Below are positions 26,075-33,805 of a stretch of 64,000 nucleotides of DNA, one piece after another. The translations under genes were made by a program, and so were the position numbers. Position 1 is the stretch's first letter. The number at the start of each line of letters is the position of its first letter. The notes beneath the pieces are model-generated. The model saw nothing but the letters and a program-made list of their open reading frames with translations, did not search any database and had not been told where the DNA came from. This stretch comes from JASHVB01 sp035508435 (GTDB taxonomy: Bacteria > Pseudomonadota > Alphaproteobacteria > Acetobacterales > Acetobacteraceae): assembly GCA_035508435.1 (NCBI GenBank), contig DATJNA010000084.1:1-64000 (forward strand). The letters are read 5' to 3'.

Positions 26075-26728
26075 ATGGCCGCGACGCTTCTGATCAGCAG
26101 CAAGAACTATTCCTCCTGGTCGCTGCGGGGCTTCCTGCTCTGCCATCTGGCGCGGCTGGAGTTCGAGGAGAAGCCGGTCGATTTTGACGATCCCGCCAAC
26201 CGGGCGGAACTGTTGCTGAAGGCGTCGTCGATCCGGGTGCCCTGCCTGATCCACGACGGCGTGACGATATGGGACACACTGGCGATCGCCGAATACCTGA
26301 ACGAGGTGTTTCCCGCCGCGGCGATGTACCCGGGCGAGCGTATGGCGCGCGCCCGCTGCCGCTCGATTTCGGGGGAGATGCACTCGGGCTTCTCTGCCCT
26401 GCGGTCATCGCTGCCGATGAACCTGCGGTTGCATCGCCCCGGGGTGACGCTGTGGTCGGCGGCGCGGGCGGATATCGATCGCATCACCGAGATCTGGCGC
26501 GAGTGCCTGGAAACCTGGGGCGGCCCCTGGTTGTTCGGCCGCGCGCCGAGCGTCGGCGATGCGATGTATGCGCCCGTTGTGACCCGGTTCCGCAGCTATG
26601 GCGTTGGCCTGGATGCCGCGTGCGAGCGCTATTGCGACCGGATCATAAGCTGGTCGGCGATGCAGGAGTGGATCGAGGCGGCGCTGCGCGAGCCGGAGCA
26701 AATCGAGGAGCTCGACGTCGAGTTCTGA
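26075..26728 (+). CDS. Glutathione S-transferase
   Basis: 217 residues, canonical cytosolic GST. The thioredoxin-like domain opens with LLISSKNYSSWSLRGFLLC, where Ser of YSSWS is the likely glutathione-activating residue; the cis-proline motif is RVPCLIHDG, and IWDTLAIAEYLNE begins the helical link to the all-alpha domain, which contains GRAPSVGDAMYAPVV. The group is the zeta/YfcF-like GSTs seen in many proteobacteria. Divergent from phaZ with a short intergenic region. Confidence 0.92.
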   Translation: MAATLLISSKNYSSWSLRGFLLCHLARLEFEEKPVDFDDPANRAELLLKASSIRVPCLIHDGVTIWDTLAIAEYLNEVFPAAAMYPGERMARARCRSISGEMHSGFSALRSSLPMNLRLHRPGVTLWSAARADIDRITEIWRECLETWGGPWLFGRAPSVGDAMYAPVVTRFRSYGVGLDAACERYCDRIISWSAMQEWIEAALREPEQIEELDVEF

Positions 26729-26973
26729 ACCCGGACAGGCCTGGTTCAGCGCCCCCGCGATGGAGTGCGACACAGCGAAATCGCCCGCATTCCGGACGGC
26801 CGGCGTCATGCCACGACGACAACGCCCGTCGCCGCATCGGGGTGGCACTCGGCCAGGCCTTCTGCGGAGGCGCGTGACACGGCATCGCCCGCCGTTGCTG
26901 GCGGGCCATTCATGCTCCACGGCTTGGGTGCCACCGTCACGCGGCAGGCGCCGCTGCCCGTTGCGAGGAAGCC

Positions 26974-27192
26974 TCAGGCGAGCGTGCCCAGCACTTGCTC
27001 GTCGGAGGGGAACGCGCCGGTCGCCTTCTTGGAATACGCCAACCGGCCGTCCACCGTGATCTCGAACACGCCGCCGCCGCTCTTGCGCAGGCTCACCTGC
27101 GCTGCCGGGCGCGACGTCAGGATCAGGTCCCGCGCCGCACGGGCGCGCGGTTCATAGCCTCACATGCCGCAGTATTCGATCTCCACCTTCAT
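26974..27192 (-). CDS. SelW/Rdx-type selenoprotein with in-frame UGA (selenocysteine)
   Basis: 72-residue SelT/SelW/SelH-family protein read through one internal TGA. The product starts MKVEIEYCGM, then UGA at 27160-27162 (residue 11), then GYEPRARAARDLIL and later GGGVFEITVDGRLAYSKK and ATGAFPSDEQVL. This follows the whole Rdx family pattern: strand, C-x-x-C/U redox motif, PRA helix, GGVFEV-type strand, SKK and FP-x-(D/E)-E. The UGA sits exactly at the second redox residue (CxxU). The ATG at 27192 has AGGAGG upstream, and the frame continues to a normal TGA at 26974. These small proteins are thioredoxin-fold redox proteins. A conventional gene caller stops at residue 10 and misses it. Confidence 0.85.
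27130..27150 (-). promoter_or_regulatory. Candidate bacterial SECIS hairpin after the UGA codon
   Basis: Starting ten bases after the UGA, CCGCGC (27150-27145) can pair with GCGCGG (27135-27130) around a nine-base loop, GCCCGUGCG, that contains a G-U. Stem, distance from the UGA and a G in the loop agree with the loose rules for bacterial SECIS elements, which bind SelB. In this GC-rich gene a short stem also arises easily by chance. Confidence 0.45.
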
Positions 27193-27342
27193 GCTGTCAG
27201 TCCTCCTGTTGCCATGGCTGCGGTCGGCGAGGGTGCCGCCGCGCGGTGATCGACGCAAGGCCGGCGTCATGCCGACCGACCGGCGTCATGCCGCGAAACA
27301 TTGCGATGGCAGCGCCACGCCGGTTCAGGTTAAACGTCCCGC

Positions 27343-28767
27343 ATGAGTGAGTCCCGCATTATTCCTGTCATTCTCTCCGGCGGCTCCGGCACGCGGCTGT
27401 GGCCGGTGTCGCGCGAGAGCTTTCCGAAGCAGCTCTGGCCGCTGATCTCGGAGCATACCCTGATGCAGGAGACCGCGTTGCGTGCCCGCGGCCCCGGCTT
27501 TGCGCCGCCGATCGTGGTCTGCAACCACGAGCATCGGTTCCTGATCGCGGAGCAATTGCGCGCCGCCGGCGTGCCCGACGCGCGGCTGATGCTGGAACCG
27601 GTGGGCCGCAACTCCGCGCCCGCCATTGCCGCCGCCGCCTTGCTCGCGGCCGAGACGGATCCCGACAGCTTGCTCTGGATGCTGGCCGCCGACCACGCCA
27701 TCGCGGATGTTCCAGCACTGCACCGTGCGCTCGGGGTTGCCGCTGCGGCTGCGCGGCAGGGCCATTTCGTTACCTTCGGGATGCACCCGACGGCGCCGGA
27801 GACCGGCTATGGCTATATCGAGCGCGGTGACCCGCTGCGCGACGCCCCGGGCGTCCACGCCGTCGCGCGGTTTGTGGAGAAGCCCGATGCCGCCACCGCC
27901 GCGCGCTTGCTCGCCGACGGGCGGCATTTGTGGAACTCGGGGATGTTCGTGTTCACCGCCCGCACCTTGCTCACCGAACTGGAAGCGCATGCACCGGATG
28001 TGCTGCCGCCGGTGCAGCAAGCGGTGGAGGCACGACGGTCGGATCTCGATTTCATCCGACTGGAGGAGACGGCGTTCGCCGCCGCACCCTCGATCAGCCT
28101 GGACTATGCGGTGGCAGAGCGCACCAGTCGCGCCGCGGTGGTGCCGGCGGATATCGGCTGGTCCGACGTGGGAAGCTGGAGCGCGCTGTGGGAGCAAGGC
28201 ACGCGCGATGCGGCGGGCAACGTTGCCATTGGCGACGTGGTGCTGGAAAACGCCCGCAACTGCTACGTGCGCAGCGACGGCATGCTGGCGGCGGTGGTCG
28301 GGCTGAGCGACGCGGTGGTGGTGGTGACGGAAGACGCCGTGCTGGCAATGCACCGCAACGACGCACAGGACGTGAAGAAGGTGGTGGACCGGTTGAAGGC
28401 CGTCGGCCGGCACGAGGCGGTGGCGCACAACCGGGTCTACCGCCCCTGGGGCTTCTACGAGTCCCTGATCCTGAGCGAGCGCTTCCAGGTAAAGCGCATC
28501 GTGGTAACCCCGGGCCAGCAGTTGTCGTTGCAGAAGCACTTCCATCGCGCGGAGCATTGGGTGGTGGTCAGCGGCACCGCCCGGGTGACGCGCAACGACG
28601 ATGTGTTGATGGTGCATGAGAACGAGAGCGTCTATCTGCCGATGGGCTGCGTGCACCGGCTGGAAAACCCTGGCCGGATTCCACTGACGCTGATCGAGGT
28701 GCAGTCGGGGGCCTATCTGGGCGAGGATGACATCGTCCGTCTCGAGGATACCTACGGGCGCAGTTGA
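27343..28767 (+). CDS. manC: Mannose-1-phosphate guanylyltransferase / mannose-6-phosphate isomerase
   Basis: 474 residues, bifunctional type II enzyme that makes GDP-mannose for surface polysaccharides and can interconvert mannose-6-phosphate and fructose-6-phosphate. The nucleotidyltransferase domain opens VILSGGSGTRLWPVSRESFP with the pyrophosphorylase signature and contains FVEKPDAATA and WNSGMFVF; the C-terminal cupin isomerase domain holds RPWGFYESL, VTPGQQLSLQKHFHRAEHW and the last signature around NESVYLPMGCVHRLENPG. Length agrees with the family. No other polysaccharide genes are adjacent, so it may be a stand-alone housekeeping copy. Divergent from the selenoprotein gene. Confidence 0.95.
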   Translation: MSESRIIPVILSGGSGTRLWPVSRESFPKQLWPLISEHTLMQETALRARGPGFAPPIVVCNHEHRFLIAEQLRAAGVPDARLMLEPVGRNSAPAIAAAALLAAETDPDSLLWMLAADHAIADVPALHRALGVAAAAARQGHFVTFGMHPTAPETGYGYIERGDPLRDAPGVHAVARFVEKPDAATAARLLADGRHLWNSGMFVFTARTLLTELEAHAPDVLPPVQQAVEARRSDLDFIRLEETAFAAAPSISLDYAVAERTSRAAVVPADIGWSDVGSWSALWEQGTRDAAGNVAIGDVVLENARNCYVRSDGMLAAVVGLSDAVVVVTEDAVLAMHRNDAQDVKKVVDRLKAVGRHEAVAHNRVYRPWGFYESLILSERFQVKRIVVTPGQQLSLQKHFHRAEHWVVVSGTARVTRNDDVLMVHENESVYLPMGCVHRLENPGRIPLTLIEVQSGAYLGEDDIVRLEDTYGRS

Positions 28768-28850
28768 GGGAAGCCACGGACAAGGCGAACGCGGCTCCCC
28801 TCCCCTCGCGCCGGGGGAACAACAGCCTTCACTCCCTCGGCTCCCTCACC

Positions 28851-29285
28851 TCACACCGTCGCCGCCCAGTGCGTCGGCGCCGGCACAGCACAGGGACCAT
28901 CCACGTCCAGCGTCTGGAAATCCGCGGGCGCCACGATCTCCAGGTATTCCATATCGGCAGAGTAATCGAACAGGTAGTGGGTGATGCCGGGACGCTGGTG
29001 GACACAGTCGCCGGCAGCCACCAGGTGTTCCGTGTCCTCATACATGAAGCGTGCCCAGCCCTTCAGCATCACGACGATATGGAAATCGGCGACGTGGCGA
29101 TGCCAGCCGGTGCCTGTTTCGGGCGGCAGGTTCGCCTTGACATACTGGGCGATGACCCGCCCGCCGGTGGCCGCGGCGACGCCAAGATCGCGATAGAGGA
29201 AGAAATCGCGCAATCCGTCGCTGCGCCAGGGCGTGTCGCCCGGCTTGACGTGGGCGAACAGATTGACCAGCGGCTGATCCAACAT
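28851..29285 (-). CDS. Cupin domain-containing protein
   Basis: 144 residues, single cupin barrel. Metal-type motif 1 is seen as GWHRHVADFHIVVMLKGWA and motif 2 as DCVHQRPGITHYLFDYS; the His residues could bind a metal. Opens with MLDQPLVNLFAHVKPGDTPW. Reaction unknown; many such small cupins are dioxygenase-like or ligand-binding. The ATG at 29285 has GGAGGAG nearby; a longer frame upstream is Arg-rich and not credible. The 279 bases upstream (29286-29564) hold nothing I can recognise. Confidence 0.8.
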   Translation of the reverse strand: MLDQPLVNLFAHVKPGDTPWRSDGLRDFFLYRDLGVAAATGGRVIAQYVKANLPPETGTGWHRHVADFHIVVMLKGWARFMYEDTEHLVAAGDCVHQRPGITHYLFDYSADMEYLEIVAPADFQTLDVDGPCAVPAPTHWAATV

Positions 29286-29564
29286 ACGGGCGGACTCCTC
29301 CGATTGGGCACGGAGGGGGCGTGCGCGTCGGGTGGCAAACCCCCTCGGCGCGGTTGCACCCAGGGCCTGCTTCGCGGAGTCGCCTCCCGGCCTTGCGCCC
29401 GACTGCCATACCTTCGCGGCGGCCGAGCGGCTTTGCTGCGGTGCAGCGTGCCACGCCTCGCATCGCGGCGGCAAGCGATTTCGTTGCATCGGAAACCATG
29501 CCGGCGGCAGCCGATCGATGCCCGCGGCCCGCCGCCGGCGCGGCTATGTCCGCGGCAGCCGATG

Positions 29565-30836
29565 TCAGGCGGGCTTGCTCCGATACGGCGTGATCAACGC
29601 GCCTGAGCGGTATGCCGCCGGCGCCAGCACGACTTCCAGATCCGGATTCCTGAATTGATCCAGATCGTGACCTTTGATGCCCTGGAACTGGGTGACGATC
29701 ATGCGCGGCACCGCCCATTCGCCGTCCTTGCCGAAGGCGACGTCACCGATCGCCGTCTTGAACGTTCGGGTGCGCATCGCGCCGGCCAGTTTGGCATCGT
29801 CGAGGCTGCCGGCACTTTCCGCCGCCTGCTGCAACACCTGCATCCGTGCATAAGCCCAGGGCGGCAGGAAAATGCCCAATGGATCGACGCCGGCCGCCGC
29901 TGCCCTGGCGCGGTAGCGTGCCAGGAACGCCATCACGCCGGGGAATTGCAGGGTCGGCGCCGGTACCCAGTTCTGCTGTATCACCACGCCGTTCAGCAGC
30001 GGCCCGAGCTGCGTCTTCAGCGCGGCGGTCTGCACGCCAACCATGCCGCCACCAAACAGCCGGGCCTCCAGGCCGATCTCGCTGGCCGCACGCAGGATGC
30101 CGGCGGTGTCGGGCGGGTAGGAGGCGATATAAACCACCTCGGCATCGGCGGCGCGCAGGGCACGCACCACCGGCGAATAATCGGCTGTCGTCGGCGGATA
30201 GGTGGCGTCGTGCACGATCTTCAGACCGGCCGCCTTGACGTTGTCGCGGGCGCCGTCCGAGGCGTTGCGGGCGAATTCGGCATCCGCCGCAAGGATCGCG
30301 ACGGTGCGCGGCCGCGGCTGCAACGCCAGCGCCAGATTGAAATATTCCTGCGAGAAATAATGTTTCGGATCCGGCCCCACCGGCAGCATGGAAAAATACC
30401 GCGGATAATGGAACTCACTGTTCACGGCCAGGCAGAACAGACTGATGAACGTCTTGTTGTGGCCCATGATGACGGGCATGGCGGGCGCGGTCATGTTGGT
30501 GGCATAGCCGGACACCACGAGATCGACCTTGTCGACCTCCAACAGCTTCACATAGATGCCGGGGACGTTCGCCGCATTGGATTGATTGTCGTAGTACGTG
30601 AGCTTGACCGGGCGGCCGAGCAAGCCGCCCTTGGCGTTCACGTCCTCCGCCCAGATTTGCATGGCAACGACGCCGGATTTGCCCACGGCGGCCAATCCGC
30701 CCGTCAGGGCCTCGGCAAAACCGATGGTGATGGGCGGCGCGTCCGCTCGGCTTCGCGAGGGCAGCGTTGTCGGCAGGGCTGCAAGCGGCAGCGCGGCAAG
30801 ACGGGCCGCAAGCCGGCGGCGGCTGATCGGTGGCAT
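29565..30836 (-). CDS. Branched-chain amino acid type ABC substrate-binding protein
   Basis: 423 residues, LivK-like periplasmic binding protein (type I fold). The N-terminus SRRRLAARLAALPLAALP with paired Arg followed by a hydrophobic stretch and SRSRADA looks like a Tat- or Sec-type signal. The mature part opens ITIGFAEALTGGLAAVGKSG, then GLLGRPVKLTYYDNQSN, both family hallmarks. Ligand unknown; such orphan proteins in alphaproteobacteria often serve aromatic acids or amides rather than leucine. No permease or ATPase genes are adjacent. The ATG at 30836 is preceded by AGGGGAAA. Confidence 0.9.
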   Translation of the reverse strand: MPPISRRRLAARLAALPLAALPTTLPSRSRADAPPITIGFAEALTGGLAAVGKSGVVAMQIWAEDVNAKGGLLGRPVKLTYYDNQSNAANVPGIYVKLLEVDKVDLVVSGYATNMTAPAMPVIMGHNKTFISLFCLAVNSEFHYPRYFSMLPVGPDPKHYFSQEYFNLALALQPRPRTVAILAADAEFARNASDGARDNVKAAGLKIVHDATYPPTTADYSPVVRALRAADAEVVYIASYPPDTAGILRAASEIGLEARLFGGGMVGVQTAALKTQLGPLLNGVVIQQNWVPAPTLQFPGVMAFLARYRARAAAAGVDPLGIFLPPWAYARMQVLQQAAESAGSLDDAKLAGAMRTRTFKTAIGDVAFGKDGEWAVPRMIVTQFQGIKGHDLDQFRNPDLEVVLAPAAYRSGALITPYRSKPA

Positions 30837-30940
30837 GGTCGTTTCCCCTGAGTGCCTGGCGAGACGAGGATTTTGCGCAGACGCTAAGACAGCATCCGCC
30901 CGGTTCCTAGTGCCCAATATCAGAGGGCGGCAGGGGCCTT

Positions 30941-31069
30941 TGTCATTGCGAGGCCCCGCAGGTCCGAAGCAATCTCGGCCGAAGCAATCTCGGCCGAAGC
31001 AGCGCGCGAACGTGCGTGCGCTCATCCGAACGAGGTTGCTTCGGCCCCTTGCGGCGCCTCGCAATGACA
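30941..31069. repeat. Dispersed repeat family A, copy 2 (best-preserved ends)
   Basis: TGTCATTGCGAGG at the left is exactly inverted at the right (CCTCGCAATGACA), and similarity continues inward through CCGCA and GAAGCAA(T/C)CTCG, giving arms of about 37 bases. A 15-bp unit (GAAGCAATCTCGGCC) is repeated 2.5 times inside. It lies in the 303-base gap 30837-31139 between the LivK-like gene and the epimerase gene; nothing else is seen there. Confidence 0.85.
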
Positions 31070-31139
31070 GTGGACGCGCGACTCCGGCCCCGCGTGTCGT
31101 TGCCAGCACGCGAGTGCCGCAACAACCGTTCAGCGCCGC

Positions 31140-32297
31140 CTACGACGCGTCGGTGCCGAAGCGGAAGATTGTCGTGGAGTGGAAGGTCTCGCCCGGCTTC
31201 AGCTCGGTGGAAGGGAACTGCGGCTTGTTGGGCGAATCCGGGAAATGCTGCGTCTCCATGGTGAAGGCGTCGCCCTGGCGATACACCGTGCCGGCGGAGC
31301 CCACCAGCGTCCCATTGAAGAAGTTGCCGGTATAGACCTGCAGCCCCGGCTCGGTGGTCAGCACATCCAGCGTGCGGCCGCTCCGCGGGTCATAGGCGTG
31401 CGCGGCCGGCAATGGCGTGGTGGTGCGGCGCGACCCGTTCAGCACAAAATTGTGGTCGTAGCCATGCGCATAGACCATCTGCTGGAAGCCGGAGCGAAGC
31501 CGCGCGCCGATCGCCGTGGGCTGGCGAAAGTCCAATGGTGTGGCGGCGACCGTCGCCAGCTCGCCGGTGGGAATCTGCGATGCATCGGTCGGGGTATAGC
31601 GGTCCGCGTCGATCTGCAAAATCTGGTTCTCCACCGAGCCTGAACCGTTGCCCGCCAGATTGAAGAAGCTGTGGTTGGTGAAATTGACGACCGTGTCCTT
31701 CGTGGTGGTGGCCTGGTAGTCGATGCGCAATTCGTTGCGATTATTGAGCGTGTAGCTGACGGTGACGTGCAGCGCCCCGGGAAAGCCCTGGTCGCCGTCA
31801 GGGCTGTCATGGCTCAGCGTCGCGCCGACGGTATTGCCTTCGTGGTGCGTCGTCACCGACCATACCGCCTTGTTGAAGCCTACCGTGCCGCCGTGCAGCG
31901 TGTTGCCGTTGTTGTTGACCGGCAGGTGGTACTCGTGCCCCTCCAGCGTGAAGCGTGCGCCGCCGATGCGGTTGGCATAGCGGCCGACAATGGCGCCGAA
32001 GTAGTTCGGGATGGTCTCGTAGTCGTGCAGGCTGGACAGGCCGAGCACGATGTCGGCCTTGTGGCCGTTACGGTCGGGTGCATCGATCTCGGTGATGACG
32101 CCGCCATAACTGAGGAATTTGACGACCAGGCCGTGGTCGTTGGTCATGGTATAGATCTGGACCGGCTCGCCGTCCTGCGTCGTGCCATAAGTCGCGGCCT
32201 GGATGGATGCCGCCTGCGCCGCCATCGTGCCGGCTCCCGCCATCAATGACAGTGAGACAAGGACAGCCGGCAGAGCGCCGAAATGCGGCATGGGCAT
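31140..32297 (-). CDS. Aldose 1-epimerase (galactose mutarotase), exported
   Basis: 385 residues. Interconverts alpha and beta anomers of aldoses. An N-terminal signal peptide (hydrophobic stretch to AAQAAS, cleavage near residue 30) indicates a periplasmic enzyme. Family motifs: KFLSYGGVITEIDAPDRNG, GRYANRIGGARFTLEG, NGNTLHGG with the proton-relay His, TNHSFFNLAGNG with the second His, and the catalytic Glu near LKPGETF at the C-terminus. GGGAGGAA precedes the ATG. No galactose operon genes are adjacent. Confidence 0.93.
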   Translation of the reverse strand: MPMPHFGALPAVLVSLSLMAGAGTMAAQAASIQAATYGTTQDGEPVQIYTMTNDHGLVVKFLSYGGVITEIDAPDRNGHKADIVLGLSSLHDYETIPNYFGAIVGRYANRIGGARFTLEGHEYHLPVNNNGNTLHGGTVGFNKAVWSVTTHHEGNTVGATLSHDSPDGDQGFPGALHVTVSYTLNNRNELRIDYQATTTKDTVVNFTNHSFFNLAGNGSGSVENQILQIDADRYTPTDASQIPTGELATVAATPLDFRQPTAIGARLRSGFQQMVYAHGYDHNFVLNGSRRTTTPLPAAHAYDPRSGRTLDVLTTEPGLQVYTGNFFNGTLVGSAGTVYRQGDAFTMETQHFPDSPNKPQFPSTELKPGETFHSTTIFRFGTDAS

Positions 32298-32363
32298 GAT
32301 GCGTTCCTCCCGTTTGCCATCATCGCGACGCCATCATAGCAGCCGTCGTTGCGAGACGGCACG

Positions 32364-32505
32364 CCGTCATTGCGCGGCCCGCGGGGCCGGACAACCTCGC
32401 TCGCGTGGCTCACGCACGATCCATGCATTGCTCAAACGATCCGGCCATCGCTCGGACGACGTTGCTTCGTCCCGCCACGCCTGGCTGGCGGTCCCCGCAA
32501 TGACG
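32364..32505. repeat. Dispersed repeat family A, copy 3
   Basis: Starts CGTCATTGCGCGG and ends CCCCGCAATGACG, an inverted pair, with an additional diverged head (GTCGTTGCGAGA) just before it at 32346-32357. It ends five bases from the sufA stop codon, so it may form a hairpin at the 3' end of the SUF transcript. Confidence 0.8.
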
Positions 32506-32509
32506 GCGA

Positions 32510-32878
32510 TCAGACGTGGAAGCTCTCGCCGCAGCCGCAGCGGCCCTTCTCGTTCGGATTGACGAAGGTGAAGCCCGACGCCAGCGCCTTGGCCTCGTAG
32601 TCCATCACGGTACCGATCAGGAACAATGACGCCTTGCGGTCAATCAGGATGGTCAGGCCCTTGTCGGTGACGACTTCGTCGGTCGGCGCCGGAGCGTCGG
32701 TCCAGCTCATGTCATAGGAGAGACCAGAGCATCCCTTGGTCTTCACGCCGATGCGCAGCAGGTTGCCTTGCTCGCCCTTCTCATACAGGCGGCGCAGGCG
32801 GTCGGCCGCGGCGTCGGTCAACGTCATCAGCGGCGGCAGGGCGCGGGTCTTGCGAGGGGCTGTCGTGGTCGTGCTCAT
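32510..32878 (-). CDS. sufA: Fe-S cluster assembly A-type carrier (HesB/IscA family)
   Basis: 122 residues. A-type carrier that passes iron-sulfur clusters to target proteins. The three family cysteines are present: KTKGCSGLSYDM, and the pair in GRCGCGESFHV at the C-terminus. The basic N-terminal 15 residues are variable. Last gene of the SUF operon, 24 bases after sufT. Confidence 0.93.
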   Translation of the reverse strand: MSTTTTAPRKTRALPPLMTLTDAAADRLRRLYEKGEQGNLLRIGVKTKGCSGLSYDMSWTDAPAPTDEVVTDKGLTILIDRKASLFLIGTVMDYEAKALASGFTFVNPNEKGRCGCGESFHV

Positions 32879-32902
32879 GGTACGGACTTATGTGATGCGT
32901 GG

Positions 32903-33268
32903 TCAGAACATGTTCAACTGCAGGCGGGCCTCGTCGCTCATGCGACTGGGGTCCCAGGGCGGGTCCCACACGGTTTCCACCTCGCACTCGGTCACGCCGG
33001 GCACGCCCATCACCGCTTCGCGTACTTGCTCGGGCAGTTCCTGGGCGCTGGGACAGGCAGGTGCGGTCAGCGTCATCTCCACCTTCACGCGGCCGTCGTC
33101 GTGAATGTCGATCGCGTAGATCAGGCCGAGCTCGTAAATGTTCACCGGGATTTCGGGATCGTAGACGGTGCCGATCGCGGCGATCAGAGTGTCCTCGGTG
33201 GGGCGCGGGGCGGTCTCGCCGTCCGGCGTCCACGCGGTGTGGCCAGTGCTGGCGGTCACGTCATTCAC
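32903..33268 (-). CDS. sufT: SUF system MIP18-family protein SufT
   Basis: 121 residues, DUF59/MIP18 fold, an auxiliary factor in iron-sulfur protein maturation. Motifs: TVYDPEIPVNIYELGLIY, then MTLTAPACPSAQELPEQV with the conserved Cys, and CEVETVWDPPWDPSRMSDEA at the C-terminus. The start is GTG at 33268, inside the sufU end (8-base overlap), with AAGGAGG six bases upstream. Confidence 0.93.
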   Translation of the reverse strand: MNDVTASTGHTAWTPDGETAPRPTEDTLIAAIGTVYDPEIPVNIYELGLIYAIDIHDDGRVKVEMTLTAPACPSAQELPEQVREAVMGVPGVTECEVETVWDPPWDPSRMSDEARLQLNMF

Positions 33269-33737
33269 TGGTCGCCTCCTTGCCGCCCGCCAGGGCAGCG
33301 ATCAGCGCGTGCCACGCGAGCGTGGCGCATTTCACGCGCGAGGGATATTCGTGCACGCCCGCCAGCGGCTGCAAGCGTTCCAGCGGCTCTGCCAGCGCGC
33401 CGCCACAGGCGGGACAGGTGCCGGTGCGGGCCAGTTCGCGGAACGCCTCGAACAAGGATTTGGTGTCGGCCTGGCTGCGACCCTTGACGGTCTCCGCCAT
33501 CAGGTCGGCGGAGGCAACGCTGATGGCGCAGCCACGCGCCTCGAAGCCGGTGTCGGCGATGCTGCCGTCCGCCGCGAGCTTCACCCACACCTGGATGCGG
33601 TCGCCGCACATCGGGTTGTCGCCTTTGGCGGAGACGTCGAAGGCTGCCAGGCGATGCGCGTGCCTGGGGTGGCGGCCGTGATCAAGGATCACTTCCTGAT
33701 ACAGGTCGCGCAGATCGTCGAAAGTGTCAGCGGGCAT
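33261..33737 (-). CDS. sufU: SUF sulfur acceptor / scaffold protein SufU
   Basis: 158 residues, IscU/NifU-like. The ligand cysteines lie in NPMCGDRIQV, ARGCAISVAS and VKCATLAWHAL; an extra segment between the second and third (with CPACGGAL) is longer than in IscU, as in SufU. SufU accepts persulfide from SufS through zinc-ligand swapping. The additional CPAC pair in the insertion is noteworthy. Located between sufS and sufT in the operon. Confidence 0.9.
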   Translation of the reverse strand: MPADTFDDLRDLYQEVILDHGRHPRHAHRLAAFDVSAKGDNPMCGDRIQVWVKLAADGSIADTGFEARGCAISVASADLMAETVKGRSQADTKSLFEAFRELARTGTCPACGGALAEPLERLQPLAGVHEYPSRVKCATLAWHALIAALAGGKEATSE

Positions 33738-33805
33738 CGGCAGACTCGTCGTCAGGGCGTCTCATCGCTGCGCCTCCTTCAGGTGAGGGGAAGCAATGAC
33801 ATATC

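Noticed and set aside
26765..27157. Open frame on the plus strand covering the selenoprotein gene
   Set aside because: Low-complexity product without family resemblance; the minus strand gives a complete Rdx-family protein.
27160..27192. Reading the TGA as a true stop, leaving a ten-residue peptide
   Set aside because: Family similarity continues without a break after the TGA for 61 codons, and the TGA is exactly at the CxxU position.
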